Source of the DNA: Tritrichomonas musculus
Taxonomy: Eukaryota > Parabasalia > Tritrichomonadida > Tritrichomonadidae
Direction: 5' to 3'
Assembly: GCA_039105265.1 (NCBI GenBank)
Contig: JAPFFF010000075.1
Span: 62,001 to 126,000 of the forward strand
DNA length: 64,000 nt
The stretch's first letter is position 1, and the number at the start of each line of letters is the position of its first letter. This document shows positions 19,144-28,434 of the stretch, piece after piece. Below the pieces are notes generated by a model. It was not told the origin of the DNA, made no database searches, and saw nothing but the letters and a program-made list of their open reading frames with translations. Position numbers and translations under genes: made by a program.

Positions 19144-20745
19144 ATGTTAATTTTGGTATTTCTGCACATATTAGCAAGATCGGAAGTAAATGATCATATT
19201 AGTGATGATTCAAATGAAAATGAAACGCAAGAAAGGACAGAAGAACATTCTCCTGAATTGCAAGGTAAAGCTAAATATTATCAACAACAACAACAAGAAA
19301 TACAAATATTTGAATCAAGTAAACATTATAATGCAAGTAAAGTAAATACACCTACTCAGGACTCAACAGAGATCAATGGCACTGATTATAACAACACTGA
19401 TCATAATTCTACCAATAATGAATCCAACTACACTGATCATAATTCTACCAACAATGAATCCAACTACACTGATCATAATTCTACCAACAATGAATCCAAC
19501 AGCACCGATCAAGATCAACATTTAGGAAAGGTTGGCAAATTAATTGAAAGCTATTTTGACAAACTAGATTCAAGATTCAATGATATTGATGAAAGATTCA
19601 ATGCTATTGATGAAAGATTCAATGATATTGATGAAAGATTCAATGATATTGATGAAAGATTCAATGATATTGATGAAAGATTCAATGATATTGATGAAAG
19701 ATTCAATGATATTGATAATAAATTCGATGATATTGATAAAAAATTCGATGATATTGATGAAAGATTCAATGATATTGATAAAAAATTCGATGATATTGAT
19801 GAAAGATTCAATAGTATTGATACAAGACTTGATGATATTTCAAAACAAATAAATACTAATTATATGATTCAAAATGGTGAATTTTCTAAGAATTCCAGTT
19901 ATAACTCAACAGGTATTATCCAAATCTACCCCAAATCAGATGATGGTAATGCATTTGCATCAGGAAATCTTGTTAGAATCGGAGCGATTCTTTTCTTCTC
20001 TACATGTAGGCATGTTATTAAAACAGCCAAAGGTTTAATTCGAATCATTAAACTTATCAAACTTTATAAAGGTCCAGTACTCGTGCCAGAAGGTCCTATT
20101 TATATTTTTAACATTGCGAATTATTCATATGACTACGCTTTAATCAAAATTAATCTAACAGCGTATAATAATACAGATGAACTTTTTTCAAGAGCAGCCA
20201 CTATCTCAAATAGTTCAGCAGTTCTATCAGAAATCGTCAGAGGTATTACTTACAGAGATGTTAATTTGGTTTATATTCAAGGGCAAATTGTTGAAGTTGA
20301 ATATAATTATGCTAATATATTTCAAACGGATTGTGGCGGAACTCATGGATTTTCAGGATCTGGCTACTTTGACGAACATGGAAAACTTAAAGTAATTCAT
20401 AAAGGAGGTGGATATTTCCTTGGCGAGGATGAACTTACTGATTCAAGTGAATTCGAAATTTCTTTTTTTAATAAGTCAAATGCACCACTATTAAATTCAA
20501 TTAAAAAAGCATATAATGTTTGCTCAAAAGCAAATACTTCTGATAATGAATCTATGAATTATTGCTTTGGAAATGTCTCTTCATCAATTAGTATTCATGC
20601 AAGAAATCCAAGGACAATGGTTCTCGATGCATCTCAACTTTATAATTTATTTTCAAACACAACTAAAAACACGATAGAAGTTAGGCAGAATGATATTTTA
20701 AAAAAAATCAATGGCAAATATGAATTGATAAAAAGAGATGCTTGA
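19144..20745 (+). CDS. Secreted or surface coiled-coil protein with trypsin-like domain
   Basis: 533 residues from the ATG at 19144; the frame reaches back to a TTG at 19072, which is unlikely to be used. MLILVFLHILARS is a short signal peptide. Next come an acidic/Q-rich stretch, three 12-residue repeats NYTDHNSTNNES with dense N-glycosylation sequons, and 14 uninterrupted heptads of the type FNDIDER with F at a and I at d. The C-terminal domain has the chymotrypsin-fold triad order: H290 in TCRHVI, D330 in YDYALIKI and S404 in GFSGSGYF. It is probably an extracellular serine peptidase, or an inactive relative, on an oligomeric stalk. There is no C-terminal membrane segment. I know of no named family with this architecture. 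Ends in TGA. Confidence 0.8.
   Translation: MLILVFLHILARSEVNDHISDDSNENETQERTEEHSPELQGKAKYYQQQQQEIQIFESSKHYNASKVNTPTQDSTEINGTDYNNTDHNSTNNESNYTDHNSTNNESNYTDHNSTNNESNSTDQDQHLGKVGKLIESYFDKLDSRFNDIDERFNAIDERFNDIDERFNDIDERFNDIDERFNDIDERFNDIDNKFDDIDKKFDDIDERFNDIDKKFDDIDERFNSIDTRLDDISKQINTNYMIQNGEFSKNSSYNSTGIIQIYPKSDDGNAFASGNLVRIGAILFFSTCRHVIKTAKGLIRIIKLIKLYKGPVLVPEGPIYIFNIANYSYDYALIKINLTAYNNTDELFSRAATISNSSAVLSEIVRGITYRDVNLVYIQGQIVEVEYNYANIFQTDCGGTHGFSGSGYFDEHGKLKVIHKGGGYFLGEDELTDSSEFEISFFNKSNAPLLNSIKKAYNVCSKANTSDNESMNYCFGNVSSSISIHARNPRTMVLDASQLYNLFSNTTKNTIEVRQNDILKKINGKYELIKRDA
19390..19506 (+). repeat. 36-bp tandem repeats encoding sequons
   Basis: About three copies of a 36-bp unit encoding NYTDHNSTNNES; copies two and three are nearly identical. 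Each carries N-x-S/T sites. Length variation between strains would be expected. Confidence 0.85.
19555..19848 (+). repeat. 21-bp tandem repeats encoding coiled-coil heptads
   Basis: Fourteen in-phase 21-bp units, most reading TTCAATGATATTGATGAAAG plus A. Variants (FDDIDKK, FNSIDTR, LDDISKQ) cluster at the 3' end, so the 5' units are the youngest. All keep the a/d hydrophobic positions. Confidence 0.9.
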
Positions 20746-21478
20746 ACAGATTTTTTCAATGACACTTTACAATTAACTGTTAATCGGGATTAATTTAAAA
20801 AATTATGAGAATAAACAAAAACCCAGCCAATTTTGTTTCTATATATTATAGTCTTCCCAAAAAATTTTGATAGAGATTTTGAATGAACTTGGCTGTTTAA
20901 ACTTTGAAAAAATAATATAAATAATATTCTCAATTTTGAACAATTTATATATCAGGAATAATGAAGTAACAATTTATAATTTCGAATAATTATGAATTTT
21001 TTTGAAGTATATATTATAAATATATTTTATAAACTCATAATCACAAGAAAAAAATAAGATAAACAAATTTGAAAAAATTCAGAAAATAAAAAATTTTGAA
21101 TAAAAAAAAAATTACTCAGAAAAAAAAATCAAAAATAATAAGGCAGATAGCATTAAGAACGTATGAAATATAGCTCATAAAATAATTTTTCAAGGATTTT
21201 ATCTTATATGCTGTTATTCTAATAAGTATTTATAATTCTAGAATGGCTATAAACAGTAATTCTTTTTTTTTATGTTCTGAGATTTGCTTTTTTTTTTTTT
21301 TTTACCCTAATATTTTACCCTTTATTCAATCTTATCAATATTTTGTTTGCTATAAATTCAATTGCTTTGAATTTTCTAAGGAAATTATTTTTATTCAATG
21401 ATTCTATACTTAAATAAAATAAAAATCAGAAAGTCTCTCAATAATGTTCTGAGGTTATTGAGAGTGCTATGAGAAATT
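20746..21478. other. AT-rich spacer
   Basis: No gene seen; long A and T runs (for example near 21290) and weak palindromes only. Confidence 0.45.
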
Positions 21479-21615
21479 TTACCATATTGTAATTATATAA
21501 ACATCTACAGCTTCCCAATATATAAATGCTGTTGCAGCTCCACTCGAACGGTCTGCAGCAGCATTTGCAATTTCCTTATAATCAGGTATCAGAAGAACAA
21601 CTAGCAGATAATGAA
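21479..21615 (-). pseudogene. Short coding relic, family unknown
   Basis: A minus-strand frame, less AT-rich than its surroundings, reads VVLLIPDYKEIANAAADRSS then GAATAFIYWEAVDVYIITIW before a stop at 21479. The Ala-rich composition is unlike random AT-rich frames. No ATG. I do not recognise it. Confidence 0.3.
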
Positions 21616-21710
21616 TAAAAAATATTTTTTTTATTAATTATTGTTTTTCTTTTAGTTTATATTAATTTAATCGTTCAAAATATTTTTTTAAAAAAATTAT
21701 TTCACATAGG

Positions 21711-21739
21711 CCACTTTTTGAGCGAAGCTCAAAAAGTGG
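21711..21739. repeat. Perfect 13-bp hairpin
   Basis: CCACTTTTTGAGC, GAA, then GCTCAAAAAGTGG: a 13-bp perfect stem with a 3-base loop, in otherwise plain spacer. Not linked to a nearby gene end, so not an obvious terminator. Confidence 0.7.
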
Positions 21740-22036
21740 ACGTTCTTGTTTCTGCAAAAATTTATTTTTAATTTTGCAATTTAAAACATATATGTGTAGA
21801 ATAAAAGATACCCTGATCCCGCTTAAATTCGTAATTTAAGTAACGTATTTTTTGTTCGTTTTTTATTTTTGTGAAGAATTGAAAAGGAGGAAAAAAACGT
21901 ACAAAACATAAAATCGATCACAAAGAAAGAAGAAAACAAGATATCTTTTATTAACTATATATAATATTATCTATAAACTAATGTCTTTAAAATATAAAAA
22001 TATCTAAAATAAGATGGTAAAAATTTAATATTTGTA
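21740..22036. other. AT-rich spacer
   Basis: No gene seen. Confidence 0.4.
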
Positions 22037-22522
22037 ATAAAGATAAAGGAAAAAATAGTCGACAAAGGAAAAATGTGTCGACCCAAGCTTTGTGATTAAT
22101 ATCAGTTCTTAATAAAAATGAATATAAATATGCATTTGTTAGCTCTATATTTTTGCTCATTTAGTTTTCCAAAAAACTGATATAATAATGCAAAATGGTT
22201 TTACTCACAAAAATTTGGCGGGCAAATTTAATGTAAAATATATAGAAAAATCCATATTTTAAAGAAGCATTTTATATTTAAAATGCTCGTTAAATATAAA
22301 ATATCTTAACAACAGAGCTTGAGTCGACATGATTATTTTTGTCATTCAATTACTCCATTTTCGTAACTTCAGATATGAAAGTGAAAACTAATATTGCATT
22401 ATTGAATTACGATGTTTGGATGCAATTATGCATATGTTAAAAGTTATAACTTTCGATTCTAATCCTATTTCTTGGGTCGACAGTTTTATCCTTCGTCGAC
22501 ATATTTTTCCTTTATCTTTATT
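22037..22522. mobile_element. Miniature inverted-repeat transposon with paired GTCGAC sites
   Basis: About 486 bp with inverted ends of about 50 bp beginning TAAAGATAAAGGAAAAA. Each arm carries two GTCGAC hexamers (22049 and 22077 on the left, 22477 and 22495 on the right) and ends with CGACCCAAG. The outermost TA could be the target duplication. No coding capacity. Confidence 0.75.
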
Positions 22523-22898
22523 TTTTTAAAAAAATCAAGATTGAGAATTAATAAGAATCAAATAATCTTAGTTGATATCTGAGTATTTCATTGAATCATG
22601 AATTAAGGTAGGCTCTTCTTGTCCATTCAAAATATAAATTTCATATATCAACATTTTTTGCAAATTTGAAAAAAAAGTAAACGAAAATATAAACTATTTC
22701 GAAATATAACATAATTCACTATCATGGAAATTGCTGGATTTAAACTTCTCCCTATATTTATGATATTTGCAAAAATTTTAAAAATGTGAATAAATTAGAA
22801 GCATGACCAAATTATATTTGTTATTAGTATAATTGCAAAAATTGTTTAAAGTAACAAATAGAAAAATCATCTAATTGATCAGAAGATATAGTATTATA
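22523..22898. other. AT-rich spacer
   Basis: No gene seen before the abrupt composition change at about 22899. Confidence 0.4.
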
Positions 22899-24297
22899 GT
22901 ATAGGCAGTGGTTCGCTTCTCTCCCACCGCCTATACACTCCGCAGCCAAGCTCAGGCACGCCTTCGCTTGGAGCTTCGCATACGGCCGCGGTCGCTATGT
23001 TCCCTCTGCCTATACCCTGTGTCAATTGGTCACGCTATGACACAATTTCCACAGGCTTCTATACTAGGCGTCAGATTTTGTGTCAGTAACGTGACCAAAT
23101 ATTTACCTTCATAAGAATAATACCATTAAGGATCTAGTAAACATACAAGCATCTACTTATCATAGTAAACACAACACCCTCATAAGCACAAATACACATC
23201 CAATTAAATACACATCATTTGTTTTCTTTTTTTGTTTTTATTCTTGTCCAAATGACAAACAAACAATATGTTGACTGTAATGTGTTTGAGAGCCTTCCCG
23301 TTAAATCATATGAGATAACTTATACTAAAAGTGCGGAAGAAGAGATAACCATAGAGAAAGCAATAAAGAAGTTCATCTGCCAAGCACCTATTGTTTCAGG
23401 TAAATCAACAGAATAAGGAAATGGATCTATAACACAGTACCTGATAACAAGTTCATACTCATCATACCTACCATCGCTGCCGAGTTCTACTCTAAGTTGT
23501 ATGTAGCATTAAACAACAATCGCACCGAGAACATAGATGAAATGATAAAGTTATGTGTTATACCATATAACACCTCTCAATATCACATCGTTCCCGAGCA
23601 CTCGCGTATGTCATCTCTCTTAGCAAATTTGTTTATCTTATTAAAATAGTTATTCAAATGGAGGTCAAATTTGAATGCAACGAATGACGTTCCGGTATCG
23701 ATTTCACACAAATCTGTTTTCTTAGAACGATGTGATGTGTGTTTTCATGTTGAGGATGACGTGAGTGATAATTAATACGCGAAAAATCAGTTGTGGAGAT
23801 TTGATGGTGTTTTAATAGGTATCGAAACGACGGTTAGATATTGAGAGGTGTTATACAGTATAAGATTCGTGAGTGAATGACGTTGACGAGCATGTTGAAT
23901 CGAAGGAGTAAGTGGGATAATCGTTAGTGAATGTGATTTTGAGATATCGTTTTTTTTATTCAGACTCAAATGACAGAACAAAATTACCCTCTAATGCGAT
24001 ATACTCCTAAGCAAGTAACTGCTAAGAAGAAACCTGGATTCATTGATAAATATCGTTCCTGATATCAAGCGTGATGTTAAACGTGTTAAGAGTGCTATCA
24101 CTCCACAAAACGCTGAAGTTATGATACAGAAACACAATCAATCATCACCTAACTCACTATGGTACTTGAATAAGCGTGATACCAACGGTCCCGTAGTTTT
24201 AGCGAATCTTATACTGTATGAAGACTTCATAATTACTTCCAACATTCTTCAATTTCATAACGAAAATCAAATAGTGTGCACGAATGACGACTGCTAG
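22899..24297. mobile_element. Broken virus-like or large mobile element fossil
   Basis: Base composition changes sharply here (GC-rich 22900-23000, then a balanced composition unlike the flanks). GTATAGGC (22899) and GCCTATAC (22929) form a terminal-looking hairpin. Protein-like segments occur on the plus strand (from about 23251 and from about 24043) with codon use unlike neighbouring host genes, and part of the interior (about 23780-23960) is present in inverted orientation. It looks broken in several places and rearranged. The family is not established: a Maverick/Polinton-type element, common in trichomonads, is the leading guess, and another large transposon is possible. Probably old to moderately old. 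Confidence 0.45.
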
Positions 24298-24519
24298 TTG
24301 TAAGGTAACTTACAAATTTTAGCTAATTACATTAAACTTGAAAAAAGAAATTTGAATGAACACTTTCAATTTTTAAATTTTTTCAAATTCACCTATAATT
24401 TGACCTATTGTATAAATTACTCATTTTTAAATACTGAACAACAAATACAACAAACAAATAAACATACAAAAATCATTAAATTGATAGAAAACAGCTTTAA
24501 GAAAAAAAGAATGCAAAAA
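24298..24519. other. AT-rich spacer
   Basis: Spacer between the fossil and the convergent 3' end of the next gene; nothing recognised. Confidence 0.4.
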
Positions 24520-25839
24520 TTATACATCAGCATCATAAATTTTATCATATCCAGAAGGTACTTCTGCAATAGATAAAAACTTCTGGCCTTTTCTTCTCCT
24601 CAAGTATATTATAAGTGTAACAACAATTATGATATTGGCAGCGATGCCACAGCACATAAATACTCCGACGGTAACCCATGTACTTTTTGATGGCTTTTTG
24701 ATTGCTGACGAATATACATAGCATAATTCTTCATTTTTTTGTTGGACACTAATAGTTTCAGTATCTTTTCCTTCTTCAATAATGATATTTGAATCGTCAA
24801 GATTTGGAATTTGAGGAGTAAAATCAAAAATGCAATTTTTGAAACCAAAATAATGTTCTTCGTATTTAATAATTAGATTCTGAAAATCATTTTTTAGAAA
24901 ATATGCATTTTCAACTTTAACTGATCCTTGGCTTGTAAAAATGGCCGATCTAGTGAAATTATTGGATAAAATGTTGACGTTACGAATTGAGGGTGAAGTA
25001 GAAGACAAAAAATTAAAGAATGTCGATAATGGTTTGCATGTATTGTTAAAAATAGTTGTTTCGGAAATAAGTGGATTGAAAGATGATGAAGCTTTTAGTG
25101 AAAACAAGTTTCCTTCGTTTTCTGTGAAATTATTGCATGAAGCTTCTAATTTATTGGTAGATTTAGATGTGACCAAATAAGCTTTCGAAATATAACCATT
25201 TAAATCAATCATTCCATTCTGATAAACAAGATTTTGTTGAAACAATAAAGAAGAGTATGATAAAGATGTGAAGTCAGAAGAAATAGAAAGTAAACTTGAT
25301 GCTTGATTTTCTTGATTTGTTGAGCAATTATAAAAACAACAATTTGTAACATTGATTGAATAAATTGAATCGTGCTCATCACTATAAACATTAGAAAATT
25401 CAATGCCAAAAGCACCATTTTGCTCTACTGATGAGCATTTATAAAAAGTACAATCATCAACCAAGACATTTACTAGATAAACGTTAAAATCTATCGCACC
25501 ATTTCCATTTCTTGATGATGTATTGTTAAAGTAGCATTTTTTAATAGTTGAAATTTTGTTTGGCGCTGATTCAATAGATAATGTTGATGTGAACAATTTA
25601 TCCTCAAATGATGAGTGTGCATTTCTGATCTTAATAGGAGTATTGAGGACATTCGAAAATAAGACATGGTCGATATTGAAAAACTTTGAAGAATATAATA
25701 TCGGTGAAACAAAATGAGAAAAATGCGAATTGAAAAGCGCAACCTTTTGATTTGTACCATATAAAAGCAAGGGCGAATGATGTGCATCATAATTGATAAA
25801 AAGATTTAAAAAGCTATAGTTTAATAAAAGAAGCCCCAT
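24520..25839 (-). CDS. Type I membrane protein with beta-helix ectodomain (Pmp-like)
   Basis: 439 residues from an ATG. The first 15 residues are hydrophobic and may be a weak signal. Residues about 30-370 are short beta-strand turns rich in Asn, Ser and Cys (CYFNNTSSRNGNGAIDF, CTFYKCSSVEQNGAFGIEF, CCFYNCSTNQENQASSLL). This is the pattern of right-handed parallel beta-helices like the chlamydial Pmp-related surface proteins of trichomonads. One membrane span (WVTVGVFMCCGIAANIIIVV and on) is followed by a 28-residue basic then Tyr-containing tail ending YDKIYDADV, which could carry a sorting signal. Likely a surface or vesicle glycoprotein. The N-terminus may be truncated relative to longer family members. 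No clear initiator upstream. Confidence 0.7.
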   Translation of the reverse strand: MGLLLLNYSFLNLFINYDAHHSPLLLYGTNQKVALFNSHFSHFVSPILYSSKFFNIDHVLFSNVLNTPIKIRNAHSSFEDKLFTSTLSIESAPNKISTIKKCYFNNTSSRNGNGAIDFNVYLVNVLVDDCTFYKCSSVEQNGAFGIEFSNVYSDEHDSIYSINVTNCCFYNCSTNQENQASSLLSISSDFTSLSYSSLLFQQNLVYQNGMIDLNGYISKAYLVTSKSTNKLEASCNNFTENEGNLFSLKASSSFNPLISETTIFNNTCKPLSTFFNFLSSTSPSIRNVNILSNNFTRSAIFTSQGSVKVENAYFLKNDFQNLIIKYEEHYFGFKNCIFDFTPQIPNLDDSNIIIEEGKDTETISVQQKNEELCYVYSSAIKKPSKSTWVTVGVFMCCGIAANIIIVVTLIIYLRRRKGQKFLSIAEVPSGYDKIYDADV

Positions 25840-26092
25840 ATTATTCCTTCACAATTATCTTTTTATTTTCTGGGAAAAAGCCAAATACAAATTGAAATTT
25901 ATGAAATTTGAAGTTATGTAAAAATTTCAATAAGATAATGTCCATTTGAAAATTCAATTTTAAATTATATTCAGCCATTGGCTAATTCAAATCGTTATAT
26001 AATATTGTGTTTATTTTGTTCTAAAAGAAAACATTGTTGTAAAAAGAAAACAAATCAAACATAAAAACAAAAGTATGTTTTTTTAATCAGAA
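25840..26092. other. Spacer between membrane protein gene and tRNA
   Basis: AT-rich, no gene. Serves both the minus-strand membrane protein gene and the plus-strand tRNA. Confidence 0.4.
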
Positions 26093-26166
26093 GCCTTCGT
26101 AGCTCAGTCGGCTAGAGCATCGGACTTTTAATCCGAGTGTCGCGGGTTCGAGTCCCGTCGGAGGCA
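26093..26166 (+). tRNA. tRNA-Lys (anticodon TTT)
   Basis: A complete cloverleaf. The acceptor is GCCTTCG/CGGAGGC with one G-T pair. The D arm is GCTC...GAGC. The anticodon stem is TCGGA/TCCGA with loop CTTTTAA (anticodon TTT). The T arm is GCGGG/CCCGT with loop TTCGAGT. The discriminator base is A at 26166 and there is no intron. Internal A and B boxes are present, and a T run directly after the gene serves as Pol III terminator. It decodes AAA/AAG Lys, abundant in these AT-rich genes. Confidence 0.97.
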
Positions 26167-26179
26167 TTTTTTATTTTTT
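26167..26179 (+). terminator. Pol III T-run terminator
   Basis: TTTTTATTTTTTT directly follows the tRNA discriminator base. Confidence 0.8.
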
Positions 26180-26332
26180 TAAAAAGACAAGTTTTATAAT
26201 AATATCTATTTAATATAAATAAAAACAAATTCTGGAAATATATCATCTATCATTTCTTATCTGAATATTCATGAATAAAAGAGAATCATAATAACACATA
26301 CAATATAATTATTCAATATGTCATGAACTAAT

Positions 26333-27147
26333 CTAAATCTCTGTTAATTTTTCTTTGTCGAGCATTTTCATTATCTTTTCAACTGCTGGTATTAATATAG
26401 ATGGTTCTGCTTCCATCGAATAATGCGTCGTTTGATTTCTAAACATAATTTCATACAATCTAATCCCTAGAACATGACTGAGCATGACATATGTATTCCG
26501 GCAATATCTTCTTGCAAATTCAAATACAAAGGCTTTTGGCCTGATCCATGTATCATCATCGCAAACCTGGCTGTTCTCCAAAATTTAGCTTGTTGGGCTA
26601 TTGACTTTTTATCGGGTAATAAAACAAACTTATAATTGGGAAGTCCAGTTTTTAGAGCTTCAACCATGACATCAAAATTTCTTATAAAACGACTTCTCTT
26701 CCTGTTATAAATGACATTTGCTGTGGATGGAATGTTCTCAATTTTGCATTTTTTGAGTATTTGAAGACGAAAATGACGAAGAGTATTTGGATTGCAGCCA
26801 TCAAAAAAATGTGGGTTTGATATATATAACTTTTTGACGTATACAGGTGTACCAACATATAAAACTCGTTGAAATTATATATTTAATAAATTACAAAAAT
26901 CTGAAAAATGTTTTTTCATAAAACGGCCATGCAAAAGAACGGATTTGCTAATAATATCTTCACCGAAACAAAATACTAGCGGAAAGGTTTCGATTAGAAA
27001 GTAGAAACAGCATGTATAAAATGGATGGAAAAAATATATTGCTTGTTCTATAACTTCTAACGGGCGTATATCAATTGATGCACTATCTTTAAAACGATAA
27101 TATTGATAGTAGTTAAATAAATGATGCCATGTAAAAACTGAAGTCAT
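26333..27147 (-). pseudogene. GT61/DUF563-like glycosyltransferase, broken
   Basis: From an ATG at 27147 the minus strand reads FYFLIETFPLVFCFGEDI, then VGTPVYVKKLYISNPHFFDG, then NRKRSRFIRNFDVMVEALK, FWRTARFAMMIHGSGQ and finally RYCRNTYVMLSHVLGIRLYE. The order fits GT61-type (DUF563) glycosyltransferases: an H/E-rich early block, an RxxxR-like block, and a late HGxG block. The frame is broken by an in-frame TAA at 26875-26877 and a frameshift near 26540. No transmembrane anchor precedes it, so the 5' end may be missing too. Family assignment is by motif order only. Confidence 0.55.
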
Positions 27148-27695
27148 AATTTGTCCGCTTTTGAAAACTACAGCGTTTTTAATAAAATTAATTAATTAAT
27201 TAAAGTTGGATCTTCTGGAACAGATTTATTGTAACCTTAACGTAAGGATAAAATTGCGGAGGAGTATAAAATGGTATTGGAGCGGGGACCCAATTAGGTA
27301 TTTCTTTAAGGGTAGACCTTGAAAGTGGTACCTACCCGACCCCTTTTGACAGGTCCTTCTTGGGTAGGGTCATTTTTTACCTAGGTAGGAAAATAACATA
27401 TTACCTAAAGGTAAAATTTTACCGGCCATTTATAAAGATGGTACTTTTTTACCAGACCATTTCTTTAATGATATTATTATTATTCTTGTCAGATATTCTA
27501 TTGATAATATTTGAGATGCAATTTGCTACGATATCATATGTTTGGATGATATCAGTTTAAGTGATTCCAAAAAAATTCATTTTTTTATGGAATAATAATC
27601 ATAATATGAAAATTTAATATTAATTATGTTATTTGTTGTGTTTAGAATAAAGTTATAAATGTAATATTATAATATCAAAAAAAATTGAAATTGAA
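27148..27695. other. Spacer with GGTA/TACC-rich patch
   Basis: No gene. Between about 27230 and 27460 there is a less AT-rich patch with repeated GGTA/TACC motifs and local inverted pairs (GTAGGTACC, CTACCCGACCCC/GGGTAGGG, ACCTAAAGGTA). It may be the end of a mobile element; no partner end was found. Confidence 0.4.
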
Positions 27696-27714
27696 TTTAT
27701 ATCAGCTTTTTCAG

Positions 27715-27948
27715 AGGAAAATTTTCCTTAATCAAGATTTTGATGAAGAGGAGGAGAGGGAAGAAGAAATAACTAAAAAGATTGAGTAAAGAACCTCTTT
27801 GCATCTGGCAGGGAAAAATGAAGATATTGAAATTATTCGACTTTTGTTGAATAATCTAAAAATTGACTTAAATTCTAAAGATGAAAATGGATCAACTCCA
27901 ATTGAATATACAAAAAATGAGAAAATAATTGAAATGTTCAGACATTAA
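27715..27948 (+). pseudogene. Ankyrin C-terminal relic
   Basis: The frame reads FLNQDFDEEEEREEEITKKI, then an in-frame TAA (27787-27789), then RTSLHLAGKNEDIEIIRLLL and NSKDENGSTPIEYTKNEKII to a natural-looking TAA at 27948. The second part is one and a half canonical ankyrin repeats. No ATG-led full gene is present. Confidence 0.65.
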
Positions 27949-28044
27949 ACATTTTCATCTTAGAAGATTAATCATATAAACTAATTTGATTTTTTAAAAA
28001 TGTTTATAAATTTTTTTTTCAAATGATTGTTTGTATGACAACCA

Positions 28045-28166
28045 TTATAAACAGCCATCAAATTGTATGCATTTGATATATCTGTAGAATTTGCCTTTTT
28101 TCATGCATTCAAAATGACCCGAAAAGTCTCCTCCATTCATTTCGTCGATGTTTTCTTTGTAGTCAA
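28045..28166 (-). pseudogene. Short C-terminal coding relic, family unknown
   Basis: The minus strand reads DYKENIDEMNGGDFSGHFEC then MKKGKFYRYIKCIQFDGCL and a TAA. The Cys/Gly content is protein-like, but upstream sequence gives nothing further. No family recognised. Confidence 0.3.
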
Positions 28167-28434
28167 TTGTTTAAAAAAAGTTTATATATGACACAAAAAG
28201 TTATGTTCCCGTCAGATTGAAAAAAGTTTATATCTTTATATCAAACATTTTTACACTGGTTTCAGTAAATCGGAACAAATGGCCAATTTAAATCAAACTT
28301 TTTGAATAAATTATTCTTTCAAAAATGTCAAAACCGTTTTATCAAGGTCAAATTGTTGTTTCAATTTACTGAAAACAGTTTATTTTATTTTTTTTAATAT
28401 ATATATATATATATAAATTAATGACAATATGAAC

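Noticed and set aside
19551-19852. Minus-strand LSSISLN repeats and plus-strand MILMKDS repeats
   Set aside because: Other frames of the 21-bp heptad repeat; the FNDIDER frame alone continues into a signal peptide and a folded domain.
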